This document shows, in pieces, positions 10,509 to 18,887 of a DNA stretch of 64,000 bases. The stretch is taken from positions 343,126 to 407,125 of the forward strand of contig NZ_JAMBNP010000006.1 in NCBI RefSeq assembly GCF_023715145.1, read 5' to 3'. Within the stretch, counting starts at the first letter, position 1, and every line of letters starts with the position of its first letter. Source of the DNA: Paenibacillus glycanilyticus (lineage in GTDB: Bacteria; Bacillota; Bacilli; Paenibacillales; Paenibacillaceae). The position numbers and the translations under genes are program-made. The notes under the pieces are model-generated. The model was given only the letters and a program-made list of their open reading frames with translations. It did not search any database and was not told where the DNA came from.

Positions 10509-11274
10509 ATCCTCTCTTTTTATAGGCCTTCATCGCAAACAGGTAAGCCACCGCCATAATTCCGACGCACCAGGCAAGCGCGACCCAGATGTCGCTGCCC
10601 ACCGGTTGACCGGACAGCAAGGCGCGGATGGATTCAACGATGGAGGTCACCGGCTGGTTTTCCGCAAAGACGCGAACGGCGGTTGGCATCGAATCGGTTG
10701 GCACAAAGGCGGAGCTGATAAACGGCAGGAAGATCAGCGGGTAGGAGAAGGCGCTCGCGCCATCCACCGTCTTGGCGGTGAGACCGGCTATTGCGGCGAC
10801 CCATGTTAACGCTAGTGTAAAGAGCGCGAGGATACCGGCGACGGCAAGCCATGGCAGCACGCCCGCCGAGGAACGAAAGCCCATGATAAGCGCGACGAGA
10901 ATAATGACGACCACCGATATGGCGTTCGATACAAGCGAAGTCAGCACATGCCCCCACAGCAAGGCGGAGCGTGATATCGGCATCGTGTGAAACCGCTCGA
11001 ATATACCCCTTTGTACATCAGTGAACAACCGGAAAGCCGTATAGGATATGCCGCTGGCAATCGCCATAAGAAGGATGCCGGGCAGCAAGTAATTCACATA
11101 ATTATCCGTGCCGGACTGAATGGCACCTCCGAATACATAGACGAACAGCAGCATCATGGCGATGGGCGTAATGGTAACCGTGATGATCGTATCCATGCTG
11201 CGGACAATATGACGCATGGAACGTCCCAGCATGACGCTAATATCGGTGAAAAAATGATTCTTTGTCGTCTCCAT
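10507..11274 (-). CDS. ABC-2 type permease, DrrB-like
   Basis: 255 aa with about six transmembrane helices and the ABC-2 fold (PIAMMLLFVYVFGGAI, GISYTAFRLFTDVQRGIFERF, then PISRSALLWGHV). It would form the membrane channel for the ATPase encoded directly upstream; ATG follows the ATPase TAA without a gap, and the ribosome site AAGGAGGAG lies in the end of the ATPase gene. DrrAB-type pairs export drugs or lipid-like compounds. Substrate unknown; PadR control fits a detoxification role. Confidence 0.9.
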   Translation of the reverse strand: METTKNHFFTDISVMLGRSMRHIVRSMDTIITVTITPIAMMLLFVYVFGGAIQSGTDNYVNYLLPGILLMAIASGISYTAFRLFTDVQRGIFERFHTMPISRSALLWGHVLTSLVSNAISVVVIILVALIMGFRSSAGVLPWLAVAGILALFTLALTWVAAIAGLTAKTVDGASAFSYPLIFLPFISSAFVPTDSMPTAVRVFAENQPVTSIVESIRALLSGQPVGSDIWVALAWCVGIMAVAYLFAMKAYKKRG

Positions 11275-12045
11275 TTATTTCTCCTCCTTCTTGCCAACGA
11301 TGGCGAGGAAGATTTCCTCTAACGTTGGTTGCTTCTCCACATACTCGACCTTTCCGGTAGGAAACATCTTCTTCAGCTCCGTTAGCGTTCCGCTGGCGAT
11401 AATCCGGCCTTCATGCAGGATCGCAATCCGGTCGGCAAGCTGCTCCGCCTCCTCCAAATACTGCGTGGTAAGCAGCACGGTCGTCCCGCCGTCCGACAGC
11501 TCCTTGACAATCTTCCATACCTCGATCCGAGCCTCGGGATCAAGGCCGGTGGTTGGTTCATCCAGGAAAATAATCTGCGGTTTTCCCACGAGGCTCAGCG
11601 CGATGTCCAGCCTGCGGCGCATGCCGCCCGAATAAGTAGACACCTTGCGGTCGGCGGCGTCCGTCAGGTCGAAACGTTTTAACATGTCCTCCGCAACCTG
11701 GCGCGGGTTTTTGAGATATCTCAGCTTGGCAATCATGATCAGATTTTCGCGGCCGGTCAAAATTTCGTCCACCGCGGCAAACTGCCCGGTCAGGCTGATC
11801 GTCTGGCGCACTTGAGCGGGCTTCGTTGCGACATCATATCCGTTGATGGCGGCGGTTCCGCCATCCGGCTGGAGCAGCGTGGTAAGGATTTTGACAACCG
11901 TTGTTTTCCCTGCCCCGTTAGAGCCGAGAAGAGCGAATATACTGCCCTTTTCCACCTCGAAATCGACGCCCTTCAGCACCTGGAGCTGCTTGTAGGATTT
12001 TTGCAGACCTCTTACTTGAATGGACTTGGCTTGCGCGGTTTGCAT
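11275..12045 (-). CDS. ABC transporter ATPase, DrrA-like
   Basis: 256 aa. Walker A GSNGAGKT (41-48), signature YSGGM (138-142), Walker B with catalytic Glu in IIFLDEPTTGLD (158-169), and switch His replaced by Gln in LLTTQYLEEAEQL, as in many DrrA proteins. Start ATG follows AAAGGGGGAG. Forms an exporter with the adjoining ABC-2 permease. Confidence 0.94.
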   Translation of the reverse strand: MQTAQAKSIQVRGLQKSYKQLQVLKGVDFEVEKGSIFALLGSNGAGKTTVVKILTTLLQPDGGTAAINGYDVATKPAQVRQTISLTGQFAAVDEILTGRENLIMIAKLRYLKNPRQVAEDMLKRFDLTDAADRKVSTYSGGMRRRLDIALSLVGKPQIIFLDEPTTGLDPEARIEVWKIVKELSDGGTTVLLTTQYLEEAEQLADRIAILHEGRIIASGTLTELKKMFPTGKVEYVEKQPTLEEIFLAIVGKKEEK

Positions 12046-12063
12046 GGCCTTCTCCCCCTTTAA

Positions 12064-12930
12064 TTAAATAACCGTTACTTTCGACAAATCGACTTCCATG
12101 CCCTTGAGCTGCGCGAAGGTCAGTTTATCCATGGTGGCGCCGTCAAAGCAGATTGTTTTGAGCATCCGGTAGTACTTCTTCGTTAACGTAAATCCAGGCT
12201 GGAACGAAACATTTTTAAGCGTAGCGCCTTTGAACGAAGCTTCGGTTAAGGCCGATTTGTCAAACTTGACGCCGATAAACGTCTGTCCGTCGAAGGATTG
12301 CCCGCTTAGGTCGGCATATCTGAAATCTACTCCGTCAAATAAACAACCTTCAAATGTTGTTTTTCTAAGATCGGTCATGGATAACGTCACATCGGTCAGC
12401 CTTGCTCCCGTGAATGTGGCTCCGTCAAGCCCCGACTTGCTGAAATCCGTTCGGACAAGAATCGATTTATTAAAGCTGGCGTTCTTCAGGTCAAGCGTGG
12501 ACAGGATGCAATCCGTCAGATTCGCGCCGTCGAAGTTCGCTTCGCGTACGTCGCTAGCCTTAAACGTACTGCCGGTCAGATCCGCGCCCGAAAAGTCGGA
12601 GCCGTGCAGCGCGCTGCCTTTAAACTGTCCTTTATGAGCGGTCACGCCTGCAAAATCGCTCTTCGCCAGATTGCTTGCGTTAAAGTTCGTCACGACCTGG
12701 CGTTCCAGCGAGCGGGAGAGGTTCGCAACCTCCAGGATCGTTTGCTCGATGTCGCCGATGCTCGCAATCGTCATCTTAAATGCAGTTTCATCGTCCTTGC
12801 CTTCCGCTTTGAGTTCACGGAACCGCTCCTGCAGATCGGTGTGCAGATCGGCCTTTAATTCGGTAACGCTTTTTACTCCGTCGTATGGCGTGAATACACC
12901 GTTCAAATAATTGGTCACTTTCTGATTCAT
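12064..12930 (-). CDS. Pentapeptide-repeat protein with N-terminal permease-prefix-like domain
   Basis: 288 aa. Residues 1-70 resemble the short helical domain found before permeases under PadR control (VTELKADLHTDLQERFRELK). Residues about 85-255 are pentapeptide repeats of the A(D/N)LXX/F type (ASNLAKSDFAG, DFSGADLTGSTF, DLSGQSF), expected to form a right-handed quadrilateral beta-helix. It begins 13 bp after padR and precedes the ABC exporter, so one operon is likely. Some pentapeptide proteins protect gyrase; that is only a possibility here. No catalytic motif seen. Confidence 0.85.
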   Translation of the reverse strand: MNQKVTNYLNGVFTPYDGVKSVTELKADLHTDLQERFRELKAEGKDDETAFKMTIASIGDIEQTILEVANLSRSLERQVVTNFNASNLAKSDFAGVTAHKGQFKGSALHGSDFSGADLTGSTFKASDVREANFDGANLTDCILSTLDLKNASFNKSILVRTDFSKSGLDGATFTGARLTDVTLSMTDLRKTTFEGCLFDGVDFRYADLSGQSFDGQTFIGVKFDKSALTEASFKGATLKNVSFQPGFTLTKKYYRMLKTICFDGATMDKLTFAQLKGMEVDLSKVTVI

Positions 12931-12943
12931 AACTCATCTCTCC

Positions 12944-13273
12944 TTATAGTAGGTTTTCAAGCACGCGTTTGGCGTACTCCCAGTTGCTTTTATTGCGGGT
13001 ATAAGCCGTCTTGCCCTTATCCGTAATTCGAAAATATTTACGCCGTCCGCCTTGCGATTCATCGCCCCAGAACCATTCGATATCGCCGTCCGCCTCAAGC
13101 CGCCGGACGCTGGAGTACATTGTCGCTTCCTTTAATTCATACTCGCCGCCCGAGCGATCGGCAATCAGTTTGACGATCTCGTAACCGTAGCGGTCAGCCT
13201 CGGCTAACAGCCGTAAGATCATCGTATCGGTATGTCCTCGCAGCAGGTCGGATGTGATCTTGTTCTCGCTCAT
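12944..13273 (-). CDS. PadR-family transcriptional regulator
   Basis: 109 aa from ATG MSENKITSDLL with GAGGTGAT just upstream; an upstream-extended frame has no ribosome site and would overlap the promoter. PadR winged helix is clear: LRGHTDTMILRLLAEADRYGYEI, ELKEATMYSSVRRLE and GGRRKYFRIT. First gene of the pentapeptide/ABC operon. A dyad over its own promoter suggests repression that is lifted by a ligand, as in LmrR-like PadR proteins (inference). Confidence 0.92.
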   Translation of the reverse strand: MSENKITSDLLRGHTDTMILRLLAEADRYGYEIVKLIADRSGGEYELKEATMYSSVRRLEADGDIEWFWGDESQGGRRKYFRITDKGKTAYTRNKSNWEYAKRVLENLL

Positions 13274-13292
13274 ATCATCACCTCGTATTTGT

Positions 13293-13321
13293 ATAATACG
13301 ACATACTACTGTGACTGTCAA
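13293..13321 (-). promoter_or_regulatory. Near-consensus promoter of the padR operon
   Basis: Minus-strand TTGACA (13316-13321), 17-nt spacer, TATTAT (13293-13298). Such a strong core promoter implies tight repression when uninduced. Confidence 0.8.
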
Positions 13322-13329
13322 GGTAGTAT
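13303..13329. promoter_or_regulatory. Probable PadR operator
   Basis: Inverted repeat ATACTAC-N13-GTAGTAT spans the -35 box and the upstream half of the spacer of the padR promoter. This is the position and form expected for PadR autoregulation. Confidence 0.6.
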
Positions 13330-13383
13330 TTCTAATTAATTACTTTGCCTAGAAATGAAGTCTCTTTCCTCAATGATGAAAAT

Positions 13384-13409
13384 AAAAAAAGCCGCGTAAT
13401 ACGCGGCTT
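13384..13409 (-). terminator. Terminator after the epimerase-like gene
   Basis: Stem AAGCCGCGT-AAT-ACGCGGCTT followed on the minus strand by TTTTTTT. It separates the epimerase gene from padR. Confidence 0.85.
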
Positions 13410-13485
13410 CGTTGTAGATATGTTCTTGTAACGTTAGCGTTATAAAGCTTTCTCAATTGCCGCATCTCCGCCACCGTCCAGGTAT

Positions 13486-14370
13486 TTAGCGAAGGAAATA
13501 ATGTCCCTCTTCCAGATCCGGAATTAGACCGATATGCGTCGGCTCCCAGCCCAAGCGTTTCCGGGTCAGCTCGCTTGATGTTGGATTGTCGGCTGCGGCT
13601 GCGAAGGTGAGCCAGCTGAAATGGCTGTCCGCCTCTTCGCGGGAAATACTGACCACCGGCAGGTTCAGGTGACGGCCGATAACGCCTGCAATATCTCGGA
13701 AGAGCACGCCCTCGTCGCCAACCCCGTGCAGTCTTGCCCCTGCCGGCGCGGCTTCTATGGCTAACCGGTACAGGCTGGCCGCGTCAAGACGATGCACGGC
13801 TGACCAACGATTGAGTCCCTCACCGATATACGCGGAAGCACCCTTGGCACGGGCAATGTCGATAAGAGTCTTGACGAAGCCATGATCGCCAAGACCGTGC
13901 ACCGACGGCGCTAGACGAACGACCGATGCCCGCACTCCTTGGTTAACCAGCTTCATTGCTGCTTCCTCGGAGCGCCGTGGCGTAGCCGGAGTTGGAGCGT
14001 CCTCTTCCGTGCCGAGTCGTCCAGACGGCAGCATCAGCGTACCGGATGTGCCCACGAAAGGTTTACCCGAGCCTTCCAATGCTGAGCCCATGGCCTCGAT
14101 GGCCATCCTATCGGTCTCGGCGGCTGCCGCAAAGTTCGAGAAATCGTGATTAAAGGCGAGGTGAATAACGCCGTCCGCCGCGCTGGCGCCTTCACGCAGG
14201 CTGTCGAGATCATCCAGGGACCCCCGATGCACGTCCGCCCCCTTTGCCTCCAAATCTTCAGCAGCCTTGTCCGTGCGCGCAAGCCCAACCACCTCATGTC
14301 CCGCGGCGAGAAGCTCTTGAACAACCGCCGAACCTACAAACCCGGTAGCCCCGGTAACAAAAATACGCAT
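13486..14370 (-). CDS. NAD(P)-binding epimerase/reductase-like protein
   Basis: 294 aa extended SDR. Start ATG MRIFVTGATGFVG after GGAAGG; the open frame extends upstream but lacks a ribosome site. Cofactor loop TGATGFVG (6-13) at the N-terminus; HLAFNHDF follows strand 4. The catalytic YxxxK is not obvious, as in atypical SDRs and NmrA-like sensors, so activity is uncertain. It is divergent from a MerR gene, and its promoter has the 19-bp spacer with a dyad typical of MerR activation. Confidence 0.85.
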   Translation of the reverse strand: MRIFVTGATGFVGSAVVQELLAAGHEVVGLARTDKAAEDLEAKGADVHRGSLDDLDSLREGASAADGVIHLAFNHDFSNFAAAAETDRMAIEAMGSALEGSGKPFVGTSGTLMLPSGRLGTEEDAPTPATPRRSEEAAMKLVNQGVRASVVRLAPSVHGLGDHGFVKTLIDIARAKGASAYIGEGLNRWSAVHRLDAASLYRLAIEAAPAGARLHGVGDEGVLFRDIAGVIGRHLNLPVVSISREEADSHFSWLTFAAAADNPTSSELTRKRLGWEPTHIGLIPDLEEGHYFLR

Positions 14371-14413
14371 ATTAAATTCCTTCCAGAATGATAGAAATGA
14401 CCTTTCAATTGAG

Positions 14414-14444
14414 AGAATAAAGTATAGAGCGCGCTCGATAGCAA
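14414..14444 (-). promoter_or_regulatory. MerR-type promoter with 19-bp spacer and dyad
   Basis: Minus-strand TTGCTA (14439-14444), 19-nt spacer, TATTCT (14414-14419). The spacer holds ATAGAGCGCGCTCGAT (14424-14439), a 16-bp palindrome with one mismatched pair, the usual geometry for MerR-family activation by DNA untwisting. Confidence 0.6.
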
Positions 14445-14462
14445 CCCTTTTCCTATCAATGT

Positions 14463-14468
14463 TATAAT
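14463..14468 (+). promoter_or_regulatory. -10 box of merR, implying a leaderless transcript
   Basis: A perfect TATAAT ends six bases before the merR ATG, so transcription would start at or next to the start codon. No Shine-Dalgarno sequence is visible upstream of it. Confidence 0.45.
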
Positions 14469-14474
14469 TAATGA

Positions 14475-14864
14475 ATGGAAAAGTATTATTCGAGCAAACA
14501 AGTGTCCGAAAAGACCGGACTAAGCATTCACACCTTGCGATATTATGAGCAGGTAGGTTTAATTGACGGCATTGCGCGGGACGACAATGGATACCGTCAA
14601 TACTCGGAGTCGGATATTGTCTGGTTCCAGGTTCTGAATTACTTCCGGACAATCGGGATGACCATCCGGGAGATGCAGGAATATACCGCCTTCAACCGAA
14701 GCGGAGTCCCAACTGTAACAGCCCGGCTAGAATTCATGGAAAGCTACCGGAGGAAAGTGGTCGATCAAATAGCGGAGCTTGAAAAGTCGCTGGACAGAAT
14801 TGACGATAAAATTAATTTCTTCAAGAATCTGGAGAGCTCGGATAATCTGCAAAAGGAAGGTTAA
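14475..14864 (+). CDS. MerR-family transcriptional regulator
   Basis: 129 aa. The MerR DNA-binding domain (residues 4-75: YYSSKQVSEKTGLSIHTLRYYEQVGLI, then NGYRQYSESDI and LNYFRTIGMTIREMQEY) is followed by a dimerising coiled coil (about 85-120). No Cys metal ligands in the C-terminus, so not a metal sensor; closest in form to AdhR-type regulators of oxidoreductases. Divergent from the epimerase-like gene it probably controls. Confidence 0.92.
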   Translation: MEKYYSSKQVSEKTGLSIHTLRYYEQVGLIDGIARDDNGYRQYSESDIVWFQVLNYFRTIGMTIREMQEYTAFNRSGVPTVTARLEFMESYRRKVVDQIAELEKSLDRIDDKINFFKNLESSDNLQKEG

Positions 14865-14865
14865 C

Positions 14866-14915
14866 AAAAAAGGAGCTGTCTCAAAAGCCTGTGGCTAGTG
14901 AGACAGCTCCTTTTT
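14866..14915. terminator. Bidirectional terminator between merR and aldose epimerase
   Basis: AAAAAGGAGCTGTCTCA pairs with TGAGACAGCTCCTTTTT, 17 bp, with A/T tracts on both sides, serving the two convergent genes. Confidence 0.9.
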
Positions 14916-14926
14916 ACTATATCCAA

Positions 14927-15925
14927 CTACCCTTTGATGACATAAAGCCTGCTTGATTCCTCGAAGATCTCTCCCGGCGCCAGGCTCAGGAAACCGATCT
15001 CTTCCGCCGGCAAATCCACGTTAGGAGCGTTCACCAGATTAATCTGCGGCTCCGGACAGAAGAAGCCTTCCGCCGCGTTGTTGTTCCAGATCATCCACTG
15101 CTTGTAGGAGGTTCCCACATCATAGACAAGCTTGATATTCGCCTTGGTATCCGTAAGCTCCATCCGGTTGCGCCCGTTCTGCGCGCGGGACGTATAATGG
15201 TTGTCCATCGCTTCGAAGAACGGATACACGCCGCTGCCTTGCATCAGAAGCTCTTCTTCCTTCAGCGGCTGATACTGCTTGGTTGGCAGCATCCGCTCAT
15301 TCAGCTCCCAGCGCTCGCCGATCGTCATTTGGATACGGTAATCCTTGGCTTGTCCACCCGGCACAAACGGCGCATTCACCGACGTGTGGAAGGCAAGCAG
15401 GCATGGCAGATCGGCATTCCCGTCATTGCGTACCGTAACCTGTTGAAGAAGTCCGTTCTCGCTTAACGAGTAGCGAAGCCGGATGGTATAGTTGAACGGG
15501 AAGCTAGCGTAGGACGGATGATTCTCATCCACCTGAACGGATACAACCACATAACTTTCCGTCTTTGTTGTGCCGAAGTCTTCTACCTGCCACGGGGTTT
15601 GATAAAGAAAACCGTGTAGGTGATTGCCCGTTGCCGGCTCATTTACGGGGAACTGATGCGTCTTGCCGTCCCACGGGAATTTGCCGTCTTCATAACGGTT
15701 CGGAGGGAAGAGGACCGGAATGCCGTGAATCATCGGTCTAGCCTTAAAGCTCTCCATCTCTTCTTGCGTTGGCTCGTGCAGGAATTGGTATTCCTGTTCA
15801 ACATCCCGGAAAGCAATCAGATTGCCGCCAATCTCGGGAAGCAGGGCCGCTTCGTATTGCCCATATCTCAGCCATACCGCACGTTCGCCGTAAAATAATC
15901 CTTCATTCGCTTGATTCATCGTCAT
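14927..15925 (-). CDS. Aldose 1-epimerase family protein
   Basis: 332 aa, start ATG (MTMNQANEG) seven bases after AAAGGAG; a TTG two codons upstream is less likely. Galactose-mutarotase fold with LPEIGGNLIAFRD near the N-terminus, HGIPVLFPPNRYEDGKF, candidate catalytic His residues in HLHGFLYQ and AFHTSVNAPF, and a C-terminal QWMIWNNN...FFCPEPQ segment with a likely catalytic Glu. It would interconvert alpha and beta anomers of a sugar. 36 bp downstream of the GH127 gene and likely in its operon. Confidence 0.87.
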   Translation of the reverse strand: MTMNQANEGLFYGERAVWLRYGQYEAALLPEIGGNLIAFRDVEQEYQFLHEPTQEEMESFKARPMIHGIPVLFPPNRYEDGKFPWDGKTHQFPVNEPATGNHLHGFLYQTPWQVEDFGTTKTESYVVVSVQVDENHPSYASFPFNYTIRLRYSLSENGLLQQVTVRNDGNADLPCLLAFHTSVNAPFVPGGQAKDYRIQMTIGERWELNERMLPTKQYQPLKEEELLMQGSGVYPFFEAMDNHYTSRAQNGRNRMELTDTKANIKLVYDVGTSYKQWMIWNNNAAEGFFCPEPQINLVNAPNVDLPAEEIGFLSLAPGEIFEESSRLYVIKG

Positions 15926-15961
15926 TCTCAAACTCCTTTGTTGTATGATCCAAAAGATAAA

Positions 15962-17836
15962 TCAGGTTCTTGCGGACTTCCGTTCCCCGATCAGCGGGAA
16001 TTCCCCGATCCGAAGCTTTGCTCCGCCATATGGCACAAGCTCAAGCTCCGCCACCGGCTGATCGTCGGTATCCGGCGCGAGCGGCGGGGTTCCCGCGTTA
16101 TTGCCTTCCATCCGCCAATCCGGCACCAGCTTGCCCTGCGCCTCAAGCTTGACAGGGGAATCCAAAGCCAGGAATGGCTGATACGGCAAGTCCCCTTCGG
16201 CCACGACGGCCTTAAAGGCCGTGTCCGCAAGCAAGCCGTATTTCCAAGGCGAAGCCGGATACAGCTCATAATCATTAAACTTCTCGCGCTTCCGCAATAG
16301 CTGCCAGTTCTCTTCTACAGGAAGGGCGTAGACAAGAGGCCCGCGCTCGACGCTAACGGCAAACAGATTGCGCGATACCGTTCTCGCCTCCATCGGAAGC
16401 GCCAGCTCAATACAATCTCCCGACTGCCATTCGCGGTCAATTGTAGCATATCCCTGCTTAATCGCAACCGAAATTTCCGTTCCGTTCACCTTGATGACCG
16501 GGGAGCCGCACCACTGCGGAATACGCAGCCGCGCGGCGAAGCTCGCCGGACGATCCAGGCGGATATCGATCTTAACCCGCTCCCGGAAAGGATATTCTCC
16601 GAATACGCGAAGCTCGGCCTCCACGCCTCCGGCAACGGTTGTTCTGACGAGGCATGGAGCATACGACACTGCCGCCAGCCCGCCTTCGTTATCCTTCATC
16701 CATAAATGCGAGACAAACTTCGGCCAGCCTTGATGCATATTGGCCGTGCAGCAGCCAAAATTCGGCTCCAAGCCAAACACATTGGCATAAGGACCGTTGC
16801 TCCAGGCGCGCGGCGCTACATTGCAAATAATCTGATTCACCTGCTGATCGTATTGATGGGACGTCCAATCCGCCGAGATAGCGGCAGGCAAAGCGTTAAA
16901 GGCTACCTTTTCCAGAACATCGCCAAATTTGCCGTCTCCGAAGATCCGCGTCAGCTGCTCAAGCGTGAACATATATTCAACCACGGCACATAATTCAACG
17001 CCTTGGCTCGGATGCGTTCCGGACAGCCATTCATCGCCGGAGAACATGCCATGAGCCTGTCCATGGTAAGTCATCAGGCTTTCTATTCCGCGATACACCG
17101 CATCCTGCTCGCGGCTGTCTTCCGTCAATTCGTAAATAACGCCGGGAGTTTTGAGCCCCATGGCCACATTCACCACATGCGTTCTCCAATCCCATTGCTC
17201 CACCTTCCGCCAGAACGGAAAGTCGTGAAAAATATCGGTCCAATCCGTTGTCTGCTCCTTTACAATAGCGGCAAGCTTCAGCAGCTCTTCCTTCTTCGTC
17301 CGCTTGTACAGCCAGACCAGACAGAGAAGCAGCTCCGCCCCGCGGGCTTTGGCCCATCCGCGCAAAGGCTGCTGCTCGATCTGCGAGGACACATAATCCG
17401 CGAATCGCGTAAGAAAAGGAATAACGCGGGCATCGCCGGTTGCTTCTTCATACTGCGTCAGCACCTTGAGCATGATCATGTAATGCCACCAGTCCTGCTC
17501 CTTGTCCACGTCGTTATTTACCGTCTGAATCTTGGCCGGACCAAACATGCCGCTCTCCTGCTGGCTGTTCAGCGCCCATTCCACCCAGCGGTTCGCTTTC
17601 GCGATCAGCTTCTCGTCGTTCAATATATAAGCAAGCGGCAGCAAGCCGTCCAAATAATACGGACCGCGCTCCCAGCTTTCGCCTTTTCCGCCAATCCAAC
17701 CGTTATCCGGACCTACATCCGCCCAATGCTCCTCCAGATGTCCGCTTAATCCGTCTGCCTGAATCCGAAGCTGATTGTACAGCCACCCTTCCGCATGAAT
17801 GCTGCCAAGCGGCAACGCCTCAAAAACACTCTTCAC
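15962..17836 (-). CDS. GH127-type beta-L-arabinofuranosidase family protein
   Basis: 624 aa, no signal peptide, so cytoplasmic. (alpha/alpha)6 barrel protein of the DUF1680/GH127 family: GPYYLDGLLPLAY, then QGVELCAVVEYMF and PNFGCCTANMHQGWPKF. In characterised GH127 enzymes a Glu and several Cys hold zinc and one Cys is the nucleophile; Glu and Cys in VELC and the CC pair fit those roles. A beta-sandwich follows. The VELCAVVEYMF form differs from the usual SEETC, so specificity may differ. Paired with aldose epimerase; divergent AraC regulator. Confidence 0.88.
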   Translation of the reverse strand: MKSVFEALPLGSIHAEGWLYNQLRIQADGLSGHLEEHWADVGPDNGWIGGKGESWERGPYYLDGLLPLAYILNDEKLIAKANRWVEWALNSQQESGMFGPAKIQTVNNDVDKEQDWWHYMIMLKVLTQYEEATGDARVIPFLTRFADYVSSQIEQQPLRGWAKARGAELLLCLVWLYKRTKKEELLKLAAIVKEQTTDWTDIFHDFPFWRKVEQWDWRTHVVNVAMGLKTPGVIYELTEDSREQDAVYRGIESLMTYHGQAHGMFSGDEWLSGTHPSQGVELCAVVEYMFTLEQLTRIFGDGKFGDVLEKVAFNALPAAISADWTSHQYDQQVNQIICNVAPRAWSNGPYANVFGLEPNFGCCTANMHQGWPKFVSHLWMKDNEGGLAAVSYAPCLVRTTVAGGVEAELRVFGEYPFRERVKIDIRLDRPASFAARLRIPQWCGSPVIKVNGTEISVAIKQGYATIDREWQSGDCIELALPMEARTVSRNLFAVSVERGPLVYALPVEENWQLLRKREKFNDYELYPASPWKYGLLADTAFKAVVAEGDLPYQPFLALDSPVKLEAQGKLVPDWRMEGNNAGTPPLAPDTDDQPVAELELVPYGGAKLRIGEFPLIGERKSART

Positions 17837-17914
17837 GTTAAGTCCTCCTCCTGTTCAACTGCTTCGAATATACCATTAGATCCGCCTGCCGCTGGATAGA
17901 CAATCGCAACTACT

Positions 17915-17945
17915 AATTGTCGGATTACAACCTAATCGGATAATT
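17915..17945. promoter_or_regulatory. Inverted repeat between GH127 and araC-type gene
   Basis: AATTGTCGGATTA and TAATCGGATAATT form a 13-bp inverted repeat with two mismatches, 5-nt gap, in the divergent promoter region. Likely operator for the adjacent AraC-type protein. Confidence 0.45.
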
Positions 17946-18014
17946 AACGCATTTACGAATGAGCCGTATTTACTTATACTGGTATCATCATTTAGCAACC
18001 CGAGGAGAATAACA

Positions 18015-18887
18015 ATGTTTCATTTTGAATGTCCGCCTATGCCTCACTTCGTTCAGATCGGCCAGGATACGTACAGCATCGGCAGGAAGCATCCCGACCG
18101 CAGCAGCATCGGCGTATTTGACCTCCTGTTTGTGACCGGCGGCTGCCTTTATCTCGCGGAAGGGGAGCATGAGCTGACACTGCCGGCCGGACATTTCGGC
18201 ATCCTGCGTCCCGATCTCGAGCATCGCAGCGTCCACCCTTGCAGGGAGGAAACGCATTTCTATTGGCTGCATTTCCAGACGACGGGGCTATGGCATCCCG
18301 AGCCCTATGACAAAGAGCCCTTGCCGCCTGAGCAAGAGCCTCTTTATCCGCCTATCGAATACTTCTCCTTCTATTTGCCGAGAACAGGCTCCGTGCAAAG
18401 CCTCGGGGTTACGGCAGAGCAGTTTGAGGAGCTTCTTGCGCTCTACGAGAACCCTTCGGGCAATTCCCGCTGGCGGGAGCAGCAGCTGTTCCATGCCCTT
18501 CTCTCCCGCCTTCAGGAGGATAGCAAGGAAGATACGGCTCAGAGCGCCCATCTTCAGCTGGCGGAGGAAGCCGCCCTCTATCTGCGCAAGCATTACCGCG
18601 ACCCGCTGAGCTATAAGCGAATGGCGGATGAGCTGCATTTTCACCCGAACTATATCGCCTTATGCATGAAAAGAACGTTTGGCTGCACGCCGCTCGATTA
18701 TGTGACTCAATACCGGATCGAACAAGCGAAGCGGCTTCTCATCCATACGAATGAACCCGTTGGGACTATCGGCGAAGAGACGGGCTTTGGTTCCTTCCCG
18801 TACTTCGTCCGCTGCTTCCACAAGCGTACCGGCAAGACGCCAAAGCAATTCCGGCTGTTATACCGCCAAAATAAAGCCTCTACCTAG
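18015..18887 (+). CDS. AraC-family regulator with cupin-like sensor domain
   Basis: 290 aa. N-terminal cupin part (FDLLFVTGGCLYLAEGEHELTLPAGHFGILRPDLEH) should bind a sugar. The C-terminal two-HTH domain (about 180-285) has YKRMADELHFHPNYIALCMKR and IGEETGFGSFPYFVRCFHKRTGKTPKQFR. Divergent from GH127/aldose epimerase, which it probably activates. Its stop overlaps the end of the convergent GH76 gene by 8 bp, with no terminator in between. Confidence 0.9.
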   Translation: MFHFECPPMPHFVQIGQDTYSIGRKHPDRSSIGVFDLLFVTGGCLYLAEGEHELTLPAGHFGILRPDLEHRSVHPCREETHFYWLHFQTTGLWHPEPYDKEPLPPEQEPLYPPIEYFSFYLPRTGSVQSLGVTAEQFEELLALYENPSGNSRWREQQLFHALLSRLQEDSKEDTAQSAHLQLAEEAALYLRKHYRDPLSYKRMADELHFHPNYIALCMKRTFGCTPLDYVTQYRIEQAKRLLIHTNEPVGTIGEETGFGSFPYFVRCFHKRTGKTPKQFRLLYRQNKAST

